46,552 nt of DNA from JAICYJ01 sp035473255 (GTDB taxonomy: Bacteria; Actinomycetota; Thermoleophilia; Gaiellales; JAICJC01): NCBI GenBank assembly GCA_035473255.1, contig DATIOK010000157.1, positions 1 through 46,552 of the forward strand. The letters run 5' to 3'. Made by a program: the position numbers and the translations under genes. This document shows positions 9,123 to 15,274 of this stretch, one piece after another. The first letter of the stretch is position 1. Every line of letters begins with the position of its first letter. The notes beneath the pieces are model-generated. The model saw nothing but the letters and a program-made list of their open reading frames with translations, was not told the origin of the DNA and searched no databases.

Positions 9123-9794
9123 CTAGAAGCCGTACCGCTCCTCGCGCCAGGGGTCGGCCTCGTTGTGGTAGCCGTACCCCTCCCAGAACCCGGGCTTGTC
9201 CGTGTCCGAGAACTCGATGCCGCGCAGCCACTTGGCGCTCTTCCAGAAGTAGCGGCTGGGCACCAGCAGCCGCAGCGGAAAGCCGTGCTCGGGCGTGAGC
9301 GGCCGGCCCTCCGCCTCGTAGGCCAGCATCACGTCGTCATCCCGGATCACCTCGATCGGCAGGTTGGCCGTGTAGCCCTGCTCCGCGTGGGCGATCACGA
9401 AGCGGACGCTGTCCAGCGGCTGGACGCGGTCGAGCAACGCCCGCATGGGCACGCCCTTCCAGGGCATGTCCAGCTTCGTCCAGCGGGTGACGCAGTGGAT
9501 GTCGCTGACCTGCTCCCGGGCTCCCAGCGCCACCACGTCGTCGAACGACAGGCGGATTGGCTGCTTGACCAGGCCGAAGGCGCGGAAGTCCCATGTCGCC
9601 AGGTCGACGCGCGGGACGCTGCCCGCCTGCAGCACCGGCCACTTGTCGGTGTAGTACTGGCCGGGAGGGATGCGCGACTCGTCGACGCCGGCCGTTCTGG
9701 CCTTGCGATCCTCGCTGGAGCGAAACAGCGCCACGCCACCTCCGGGTTCGAGACGAAGAGGGATTGGTGGCATGGTAGAGGCGAATCGGTTCAC
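9123..9794 (-). CDS. Sulfite-oxidase-like molybdopterin oxidoreductase
   Basis: A single-domain molybdenum-cofactor enzyme of 223 aa in the SuoX/MsrP superfamily. The cofactor cysteine is in the conserved DIHCVTRWTKLDMPWKGV block. VDLATWDFRAFGLV and the C-terminal HGFPLRLLVPSRYFWKSAKW are also typical of the small sulfite-oxidase-like actinobacterial proteins. No signal peptide or Tat motif is seen, which suggests cytosolic function. GTG 9794 (MNRF) is preferred because relatives begin with a similar short basic N-terminus; ATG 9773 is the alternative. It forms an operon with the M20 peptidase. Confidence 0.85.
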   Translation of the reverse strand: MNRFASTMPPIPLRLEPGGGVALFRSSEDRKARTAGVDESRIPPGQYYTDKWPVLQAGSVPRVDLATWDFRAFGLVKQPIRLSFDDVVALGAREQVSDIHCVTRWTKLDMPWKGVPMRALLDRVQPLDSVRFVIAHAEQGYTANLPIEVIRDDDVMLAYEAEGRPLTPEHGFPLRLLVPSRYFWKSAKWLRGIEFSDTDKPGFWEGYGYHNEADPWREERYGF

Positions 9795-9816
9795 CCGATC
9801 GCCGCACCGTTCCGTC

Positions 9817-9822
9817 TACGCT
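9817..9822 (+). promoter_or_regulatory. -10 element TACGCT before ygfZ-like gene
   Basis: TACGCT lies 7 nt before the GTG at 9830, a leaderless arrangement with no Shine-Dalgarno sequence. Confidence 0.55.
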
Positions 9823-9829
9823 TCATGGC

Positions 9830-10606
9830 GTGACCGCATTGCTCGACCGCAGCTGCATCGAGGCCACCGGCCCGGACGCCGGCGTGCTGCTGCAGAGCCT
9901 GCTCTCCAACGATGTCGACGGCGCCCAGCCCGGCGGCGCCGTGTACGCGCTGCTGCTGACGCCGAAGGCGCGCGTGATCTCCGACGTGGAGCTGTTCAAC
10001 ACCGGCAACGGCTACGTGCTGGCGTGCCCGCCCGATCGTGCGCAGCTGGTGCTGGACTCGATCGTGCGCGCCCGGTTTCGCCGCAAGGTGGAGCTGGCCC
10101 CCTCGGCGCACGCCGTCGTCTGGGGTGAGGCTACCGATGCGCTGGCCAGCCTGGAGACGCCGGCCGGCCCCCACCGGCTGCTGGCGTCGGCGCCGGACGG
10201 CGTCGAGCCCGCCGATGCCTGGGAGGTGGCGCGGGTCGAGGCCGGCCTGCCCGCCTTCGGCCGCGAGTTCGGCGAGGACTCGATGCCGGCCGAGGCCGGG
10301 CTGGTGCCGCTCGCCGTCAGCTTCACGAAGGGCTGCTACCCGGGGCAGGAGCCCGTCGCGCGGCTCCAGTATCGTGGCCACGCGAACCGTGGACTGCGCG
10401 GCCTCGCGCTGAGCGGGGCGCTGCCCGAACCGGGAGCGCCGGTGCTGCACGATGACCGTGACGTGGGCCGCGTCGGCTCGGCCGTGCTGTCGCCGCGCTT
10501 CGGCCCGATCTCGCTGGCGGTGCTGCGCCGCGAGGTGTCCGACGGCGCCGAGGTGACCGTCGCCGGATCGGCCGCGCGGGTGCGGCCGCTGCCGTTCGCC
10601 GCTTGA
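9830..10606 (+). CDS. ygfZ: YgfZ/GcvT-type folate-binding protein
   Basis: A 258-aa tetrahydrofolate-binding protein of the YgfZ/IBA57 family, which supports maturation or repair of certain iron-sulfur enzymes. The diagnostic signature KGCYPGQEPVARLQYRG is at about residues 165-181. LLSNDVDGAQPGGAVYALLLT and RVISDVELF match the N-terminal GcvT fold. The C-terminal barrel domain follows. The protein lacks the full glycine-cleavage T-protein length. It is divergent from the molybdoenzyme and 34 bp upstream of the TPR gene on the same strand. Confidence 0.9.
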   Translation: MTALLDRSCIEATGPDAGVLLQSLLSNDVDGAQPGGAVYALLLTPKARVISDVELFNTGNGYVLACPPDRAQLVLDSIVRARFRRKVELAPSAHAVVWGEATDALASLETPAGPHRLLASAPDGVEPADAWEVARVEAGLPAFGREFGEDSMPAEAGLVPLAVSFTKGCYPGQEPVARLQYRGHANRGLRGLALSGALPEPGAPVLHDDRDVGRVGSAVLSPRFGPISLAVLRREVSDGAEVTVAGSAARVRPLPFAA

Positions 10607-10625
10607 AGCCCTCCGAGGTCGTGGT

Positions 10626-10631
10626 TACTCT
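10626..10631 (+). promoter_or_regulatory. -10 element TACTCT before TPR gene
   Basis: TACTCT is 9 nt upstream of the GTG at 10641. The spacing equals that of the promoter at 6019, and no ribosome-binding site is visible. Confidence 0.45.
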
Positions 10632-10640
10632 GGAAGCCCC

Positions 10641-11708
10641 GTGCATGAGTCCATGCTCACAGACGCATCGCTCCTGATCGGGCTCGGCCGCCTCGACGAG
10701 GCGGACCGCGTGCTGTCCGAGATGCTCGACCAGGCGACGGCTGCGGGAGACGAGGAGCTGGCGGGCCGGGCGCTGGAGGGCCTGGGCGCGGTTGCCTCGG
10801 AGCGAGGGCTGGAGGCGCAGGCGTTGCAGCTGTACGAGCAGGCCATCGAGCGCGGCGGCCGGCCCGATCCGGCCGAGCGTGAGGCGCTCTACACCCACAC
10901 GGCGCGGCTGCGGTCGTTCTCGGGCGATGCCGGCGCGGCTGTGAGGCTGATCGAGGAGTGCCTGGGCCGCGTGTCGTCCGAACCCGACGCCGATCCAGCC
11001 GTGATCGCGCACTACTCGATCACGCTCAGCTACGCCCACGCCGACGCCGGCCAGTACGGCCGCGCCAGTTCGGTGCTGGCTGGGGTGCTGCGAACCGGCG
11101 GCGAGGATCTGGATCTGCGCGTGCGGCAGCGGCTCTACTACGCGCTGACGCGCCTGAACATGAATATCGGCCGCTCCGAACAGGCCATCGAGTACTCCGA
11201 GAAGAACCTCGAAACCGCCATCGCCCTGGACAGCGACCACGTGTTCTTTGCCTACCTGCAGTGCGCCCACGTCCGGCTCGACGCAAACGACACCGAGCGT
11301 GCCGGCCGGTATCTGGCGGAGGCACGGCGGCGGGCGCCGGATCCGCTGGGATCCGTCGACGCCGGCTTCCTGCTGGTCGAGGAGGCGCGGTTCTCGCTGC
11401 AGCAGGGCGACCACGACACCGCGCTCTCGCGTGCGAGCGCTGCGGTCGAGCTGCTGGCCGACGATCCATCCGGCCCCGGTCAGAGCGGGCTCGCGCACCT
11501 CGTGATCGCGCGTGTCCACGACGACCGGGGTGACGCCGACCTGGCCGGTCCGGAGTACCGGCTCGCGATCGACGCGCTCGAGCGTCAGACCGGCTGGCCG
11601 ACCGAGCTGGCCAAGGCGTACCGCCGCTACGGCAAGTTCCTGCGCCGGCGCGGGCAGCTGGATGAGGCCATGAGGATGCTGGAGCTGGCCAGCGACACCG
11701 CAGTCTGA
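10641..11708 (+). CDS. Tetratricopeptide-repeat protein
   Basis: A 355-aa all-helical protein made of TPR-like repeats, for example LLIGLGRLDEADRVLSEMLD, ALEGLGAVASERGLEAQALQ, ITLSYAHADAGQYGRASSVL and ARVHDDRGDADLAGPEYRLA, ending KFLRRRGQLDEAMRMLELAS. It resembles the helical C-terminal half of some XRE/MalT-type regulators. No helix-turn-helix, signal peptide or membrane segment precedes it, and there is no in-frame upstream start. Likely a cytosolic protein-interaction scaffold; its partner is unknown. It is followed 13 bp later by repeat element A. Confidence 0.78.
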   Translation: MHESMLTDASLLIGLGRLDEADRVLSEMLDQATAAGDEELAGRALEGLGAVASERGLEAQALQLYEQAIERGGRPDPAEREALYTHTARLRSFSGDAGAAVRLIEECLGRVSSEPDADPAVIAHYSITLSYAHADAGQYGRASSVLAGVLRTGGEDLDLRVRQRLYYALTRLNMNIGRSEQAIEYSEKNLETAIALDSDHVFFAYLQCAHVRLDANDTERAGRYLAEARRRAPDPLGSVDAGFLLVEEARFSLQQGDHDTALSRASAAVELLADDPSGPGQSGLAHLVIARVHDDRGDADLAGPEYRLAIDALERQTGWPTELAKAYRRYGKFLRRRGQLDEAMRMLELASDTAV

Positions 11709-11721
11709 GGGCGGTGGTGTT

Positions 11722-11889
11722 AGATGATTGATTCCGCGAGCTGCGTGGCTCTGGAGCTGGTCCGAGTCGCCCCAGACGCCACGATCGCCCTTGAACAGGC
11801 TTCATCCAGCCTGCCCTGCGGTCGATCCCGTCGTCTGGAACACCTCGTCCTTCGCCCAGAGGCCACGGATCCCGCCGAATCAACCATCT
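11722..11889. repeat. Repeat element copy A (MITE-like, 168 bp)
   Basis: An intergenic element between convergent genes, bounded by the inverted repeat AGATGATTGATTCC (11722-11735) and CGAATCAACCATCT (11876-11889). Read on the minus strand it aligns with copy B at 36396-36620. Both share the exact 20-mer CCGCAGGGCAGGCTGGATGA and similar flanks (CGATCGTGGCGTC against CGATCGTGTCGTC; GGGATCCGTGG against GGGATGCGTGG). One end overlaps the stop codon of the GNAT gene. It lacks a transposase, so a non-autonomous mobile element or a structured RNA are both possible. Confidence 0.75.
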
Positions 11890-11891
11890 AG
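11724..11891 (+). CDS. Possible 55-aa small protein spanning repeat element A
   Basis: An open frame starts at the ATG inside the left terminal repeat (MIDS) and ends at the TAG just beyond the right one (ESTI-stop), 56 codons in all. It contains SSSLPCGRSRR, identical to a stretch in the frame of element B. That identity follows from the shared 20-bp DNA core, so it is not independent proof of coding. Codon choice is less GC3-biased than in true neighbours and no ribosome-binding site is evident. Low confidence as a real gene. Confidence 0.25.
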   Translation: MIDSASCVALELVRVAPDATIALEQASSSLPCGRSRRLEHLVLRPEATDPAESTI

Positions 11892-12349
11892 TGGACTTCC
11901 GAGTCCGCACCGGCGAACTCGTAGATCAGCCGGCCACCGTGGCTGAAGCCCTGCTTGGTGTAGAAGTCTGGGATGCCCAGCTCCTGGTCGTCGGGCGTCA
12001 CTCGCAGCTCGATCGACTCGATGCCGCGGCGCCGGCACTCGGCGACGGCCGTGCGCAGCAGGCGCCCGCCCATGCCCTGACCGCGGGCTGAGGGCTGCAC
12101 CCAGATCTCCTCGATCTCGGCGCTGGCGCCACCGCCGGCCGAGATGCGGATGGTGGTGGTGGCGACGCCCTTGTCGCCGCCCAGCGTGAAGAAGCCGCGG
12201 CCAGGGTCGGCCAGGATCGCTTGCACGTTCTGCTCGAGGTGGGCGACCACGCGGCCCTCGTGGCTGAAAAACGCCTTCAACAAGGCGGTCACGAGCGCCG
12301 AGTCGGCGGTCGTCGCCATTCTCACGGGGAGTTCCGTCACCGGCGTCAC
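11888..12349 (-). CDS. GNAT-family N-acetyltransferase
   Basis: A 153-aa acetyl-CoA-dependent acetyltransferase. It begins VRMATTADSALVTALLKAFF, a typical GNAT start. The acetyl-CoA pyrophosphate-binding loop is EEIWVQPSARGQGMGGRLLR (Q/RxxGxG/A), followed by AVAECRRRGIESIELRVTPD and FYTKQGFSHGG. It lies 18 bp downstream of the M20 peptidase on the same strand and is probably co-transcribed with it. The stop codon lies in the end of repeat element A. The substrate (amine, peptide or antibiotic) is unknown. Confidence 0.85.
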   Translation of the reverse strand: MTPVTELPVRMATTADSALVTALLKAFFSHEGRVVAHLEQNVQAILADPGRGFFTLGGDKGVATTTIRISAGGGASAEIEEIWVQPSARGQGMGGRLLRTAVAECRRRGIESIELRVTPDDQELGIPDFYTKQGFSHGGRLIYEFAGADSEVH

Positions 12350-12367
12350 GCCGCACGACTCATCGGA

Positions 12368-13672
12368 TCAACCATCGGCGTCACAGTAGCGGATCGCAGC
12401 GATTGCCAGCCCCTGTGCACAGCGCACCAGATCGTCGACCGGCACGTACTCGTCGATCGTGTGCGCCCAGGCGATGTCGCGCGGGCCCCATCCGATGCAG
12501 GGCGTGCCGCCGAAGCGCGTGAAGCTGGCGGCGTCGTACCAGGAGTCGAGCCCGGAGATTTGCGAGGGCTTGCCCACAGTGGCGCTGGCATCGAGCATGG
12601 CGGTCACCAGCGGGTGCGCCGGGTCGACCTCGTAGGGCGGGATGTCGAGGCTCCACTCGATCAGCGGCGGGTGCTCGGCCAGCCAGGCGTCGGCGGCGCA
12701 GCGTCGCTGGACCCACTCGGTCACCTCGCGTTCGACCAGCGTGCCCCAGCCGTCCGGGTCGGCGTTCGAGGGGAGGTACATCAACTCGCTCTGAAGGGTG
12801 CAGCTGGACGGATAGGTGACCACCCACTCGCCGCCGCTGATGATGGCCGGGACGATGTCGCTCGGCGACAGGTGGTCGTGGCGCTTGTCCGGGCGCCCGC
12901 GCCACTCCTCACGCAGTTCGCGGATCGCCTCCAGTACGACTGACATCTTCTCGATGGCGTTCACGGCGCCACCGTCGCGCCAATGCGGCTGGGCCATCTC
13001 GGCGTGCCCGGGGCGGCCCTCGACCGTGATCGTTGGCGACAGCGACCCGCGGCATCCCACCCACACGTCGAACGCCGTCGGCTCCGTGACGATGCCGGCG
13101 TCGGCCTTGACGCCGTGGCTGACGGCGGCCAGACCGCCGGCACCGGACGTCTCCTCGTCGGTGACGGTGTTCACGATCAGGTCGCCGCGCAGGCGTACGC
13201 CGGCCTCGGCCAGCGCGATCGCCGCCAACGTCATCGCGGCAACGCCGCCCTTCATGTCGCACGCGCCGCGGCCGTAGAGGTTCCCGTCGCGCACCTCCGC
13301 GGCGTTGGGGTCGCTCGTCCAGCGGTCGCGCGGCTCCGACGGCACCACGTCGATGTGGCCGTTGAAGAGCAGGCTACGGCCACCGCCCGAGCCGGCGAAG
13401 CGAGCGGCCATCTGAGGCCGTCCTTCGAAGCTGAGCGGGCCCGGGATCTGGCGCGTGCCTGACACTTCATTGGGACGCGGTTCCCAGATCTCGACCTCGG
13501 CGCCGGCGGCGGCGAGCAACCGGCCCAGGTGCTCCTGAAGCGCCGCCTCGTCATGGGCCGACCCGTCGCCCTCGCGGGCGGTGGTGTCGTAGGTGATCAG
13601 CGTCGACGTGAGCTCGACCAGCCGGTCGCGCCCCGCCTCGATCGCCTCCGTCACCCGCTGCTCCGACGTCAC
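12368..13672 (-). CDS. M20-family metallopeptidase (ArgE/DapE-like)
   Basis: A 434-aa zinc-dependent deacylase/peptidase. Family motifs are LLFNGHIDVVPSEP, RGACDMKGGVAAMTL, NTVTDEETSGAGG, GIVTEPTAFDVWVGCRG, GRPGHAEMAQPHW (lid/dimerisation domain) and a C-terminal histidine ligand in WAHTIDEYVPVDD. It resembles the ArgE/DapE/ACY1 group more than the CPG2-like paralogue at 8045. GTG 13672 is chosen because TATCAT lies 8 nt upstream. It is divergent from the CapA-like gene across 21 bp. It ends at GATGGTTGATCC, which resembles the terminal repeat of elements A and B. Confidence 0.88.
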   Translation of the reverse strand: MTSEQRVTEAIEAGRDRLVELTSTLITYDTTAREGDGSAHDEAALQEHLGRLLAAAGAEVEIWEPRPNEVSGTRQIPGPLSFEGRPQMAARFAGSGGGRSLLFNGHIDVVPSEPRDRWTSDPNAAEVRDGNLYGRGACDMKGGVAAMTLAAIALAEAGVRLRGDLIVNTVTDEETSGAGGLAAVSHGVKADAGIVTEPTAFDVWVGCRGSLSPTITVEGRPGHAEMAQPHWRDGGAVNAIEKMSVVLEAIRELREEWRGRPDKRHDHLSPSDIVPAIISGGEWVVTYPSSCTLQSELMYLPSNADPDGWGTLVEREVTEWVQRRCAADAWLAEHPPLIEWSLDIPPYEVDPAHPLVTAMLDASATVGKPSQISGLDSWYDAASFTRFGGTPCIGWGPRDIAWAHTIDEYVPVDDLVRCAQGLAIAAIRYCDADG

Positions 13673-13680
13673 GCTGCGCG

Positions 13681-13686
13681 ATGATA
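13681..13686 (-). promoter_or_regulatory. -10 element TATCAT for the M20 gene
   Basis: TATCAT (minus strand) is followed by 8 nt and the GTG at 13672, consistent with a leaderless transcript. The 21-bp gap must also hold the promoter of the divergent CapA gene. Confidence 0.5.
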
Positions 13687-13693
13687 CCGGCGC

Positions 13694-14893
13694 GTGGACG
13701 ACCAGGATCCTCATCTGCAACGGCGCGCGATGCACAGCCGCCGGCGAGCCCGGGTGCGCCGCCGCCGTGCGGTCGCGACCGCGCTACTGCTGGTGCTGCT
13801 GGTGGTTGCCGGCTACGGCCTCGCTCAGCTCTGGCCGAGCGGCTCGCCGGCCGAGGCCGGCTCGTCCGTCGGCGCGACGGGCGGCGGCACGTCGCGATCG
13901 ACCGGCCCGGCGGCGTCCTCGCCCCCGGCCACCGAGCCCAAGCCGACCGGCACCGTCACGCTGTCGGCGGTGGGCGACACGATGCTTGGCTACGCCGGCA
14001 CGCTCGCGCCGGATCCGGACACCTACTTCGACGGCGTGCGCCCGCAGATAACCGGCGACATCCGCTTCGCCAACATGGAGGGCACGCTCACCAACCAGAC
14101 GTCGGGCAAATGCGGCGCGAACTCGACCGCCTGCTACGAGTTCCGGGTGCCGCCGTCGTGGGCGCGCTACTTCAAGCACGCCGGGTTCACGATCGTGAGC
14201 AATGCCAACAATCATGCCTTCGACTTCTGGCAGGCGGGCCTGGACGACACGGTGGCCGCGCTCGACCGCGACGGCCTCGCCCACACCGGCCGCACGCATG
14301 AGATCACCTACCTGCGCGTGCACGGGCTGACCGTCGCCTTCATCGGCGTCGCCAGCTACCCCAACACCGGCCCGCTCAACGACTACCCGGCCGCCCGGCG
14401 CCTGATCCACACCGCCGACCGCCGCGCCGACATGGTGGTGGTGGCGATGCACGCAGGCGCCGAGGGCGTGGCCGCCGAGCACCTGACCGGCCAGGATGAG
14501 ATCTACGAGGGTGAGAACCGCGGAAATCCTGAGGCGTTCGCGCAGATGGCGATCGATGCCGGCGCCGACCTGATCATCGGCTACAGCCCCCACGTGCTGC
14601 GGGCGATGCAGGTCTACCACCGTCGCCTGATCGCCTACAGCCTCGGCAACTTCGCCGGCTACCACAACTTCACGACCGAGGGCGCTCTGGGGGTGTCCGG
14701 CATCCTGCACGTGAAGCTGGCGGCCGACGGGCGGTTCCTGTCCGGCCGGCTGGTCTCCACGGTGCTCGCCGGCGCCGGCCAGCCCGAGCTCGATCCGGCC
14801 GGCCAGGCCGCGGCGCTGGTCGAGCAGCTGTCGCGCGAGGACATGGGCGGCCGCGGCGCGCATCTCAGCGCCGACGGCGTGATCTCGCCCTAG
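13694..14893 (+). CDS. CapA-family metallophosphatase-like protein, membrane-anchored
   Basis: A 399-aa protein with a cytosolic Arg-rich start, one transmembrane helix (AVATALLLVLLVVAGYGLA, about residues 26-44), a Ser/Thr/Pro/Gly linker and an extracytoplasmic CapA domain. Motifs are VGDTMLGYAG, FANMEGTLTN, VSNANNHAFDFWQAG, MHAGAEGVA and IIGYSPHVLRAMQVY, matching the calcineurin-like metal sites of PgsA/CapA proteins involved in poly-gamma-glutamate or capsule synthesis. No other capsule genes adjoin, so the polymer is unknown. GTG 13694 is used; ATG 13730 would also keep the helix. Confidence 0.85.
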   Translation: MDDQDPHLQRRAMHSRRRARVRRRRAVATALLLVLLVVAGYGLAQLWPSGSPAEAGSSVGATGGGTSRSTGPAASSPPATEPKPTGTVTLSAVGDTMLGYAGTLAPDPDTYFDGVRPQITGDIRFANMEGTLTNQTSGKCGANSTACYEFRVPPSWARYFKHAGFTIVSNANNHAFDFWQAGLDDTVAALDRDGLAHTGRTHEITYLRVHGLTVAFIGVASYPNTGPLNDYPAARRLIHTADRRADMVVVAMHAGAEGVAAEHLTGQDEIYEGENRGNPEAFAQMAIDAGADLIIGYSPHVLRAMQVYHRRLIAYSLGNFAGYHNFTTEGALGVSGILHVKLAADGRFLSGRLVSTVLAGAGQPELDPAGQAAALVEQLSREDMGGRGAHLSADGVISP

Positions 14894-14954
14894 CAGCGCC
14901 CCCCTTCGAGGTTCGTGATGATCACCCGAACGGGGGAATCGCCCTCCCCAACCC

Positions 14955-14978
14955 TTCGCTATCTCTGAGATACGCGAA
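14955..14978 (+). promoter_or_regulatory. Hairpin in leader upstream of small membrane peptide
   Basis: TTCGCTATC pairs with GATACGCGAA (one bulge) around a 5-nt loop, in the 211-bp gap between the CapA gene and the 32-aa gene. It may be the capA terminator or part of a structured 5' leader. A purine-rich GGAGG follows it. Confidence 0.35.
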
Positions 14979-15079
14979 GGAGGACGCACCGCGATCCCTC
15001 CGGGCAAACGCTCCCTCGGTACACCGCGATTACCGGGCTGCGGCGGCCCCTCCCCAGCAGGTTTGATGCCGGACCCGCT

Positions 15080-15097
15080 CACCCCCGAAGGGAGGTG
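15080..15097 (+). promoter_or_regulatory. Shine-Dalgarno-sequestering hairpin
   Basis: CACCCCC (15080-15086) pairs with GGGAGGTG (15090-15097, one bulged A) around a GAA loop. The 3' arm is the near-perfect Shine-Dalgarno sequence AAGGGAGGTG, 7-8 nt before the ATG at 15105. Opening of this 7-bp stem would be required for translation, so it is a candidate regulatory switch. Confidence 0.5.
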
Positions 15098-15104
15098 CGA
15101 ACTG

Positions 15105-15203
15105 ATGATCAAGTGGAACTATCGCGCGACCCGTGTCGCCCTCGTCCTTGGTGCTATCGCAGCCTTTGCGATCGCCAGCGGCGCCCAGACCAAGTGGCAG
15201 TAG
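15105..15203 (+). CDS. Small 32-aa membrane or secreted peptide
   Basis: Starts MIKWNYRATR, continues as one hydrophobic segment (VALVLGAIAAFAIASGA, residues 11-27) and ends QTKWQ. The basic N-terminus plus a single helix implies a single-pass membrane peptide or an uncleaved signal-like peptide. It has the strongest Shine-Dalgarno sequence in the window (AAGGGAGGTG), held in a hairpin. Third positions are less GC-biased than in long genes, as is common for tiny genes. It lies 71 bp upstream of the GGDEF/HD-GYP gene, which has its own promoter-like element. Function unknown. Confidence 0.65.
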   Translation: MIKWNYRATRVALVLGAIAAFAIASGAQTKWQ

Positions 15204-15234
15204 CCGCACCCTCCGGTCCCCGGGCCACGGCGCT

Positions 15235-15262
15235 TAAGTGCCGACGGGATCCTGACCGATAA
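15235..15262 (+). promoter_or_regulatory. Sigma28/WhiG-like promoter of the GGDEF-HD-GYP gene
   Basis: TAAG (15235-15238), 16 nt, then ACCGATAA (15255-15262). This resembles the FliA/WhiG consensus TAAA-N15-GCCGATAA. The predicted transcription start is only a few nucleotides before the GTG at 15275. Confidence 0.55.
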
Positions 15263-15274
15263 GCGTTTCAAGCC

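Noticed and set aside
14980..15075. GEMM (c-di-GMP) riboswitch, suggested by GGGCAAAC near a GGDEF gene
   Set aside because: The second conserved block (GACGCAAAG) and the tetraloop-receptor arrangement are missing.
13784..15112. 442-aa minus-strand open frame over the CapA gene
   Set aside because: Antisense frame of a GC-rich gene with Arg/His/Gly-rich low-complexity composition; CapA motifs lie on the plus strand.
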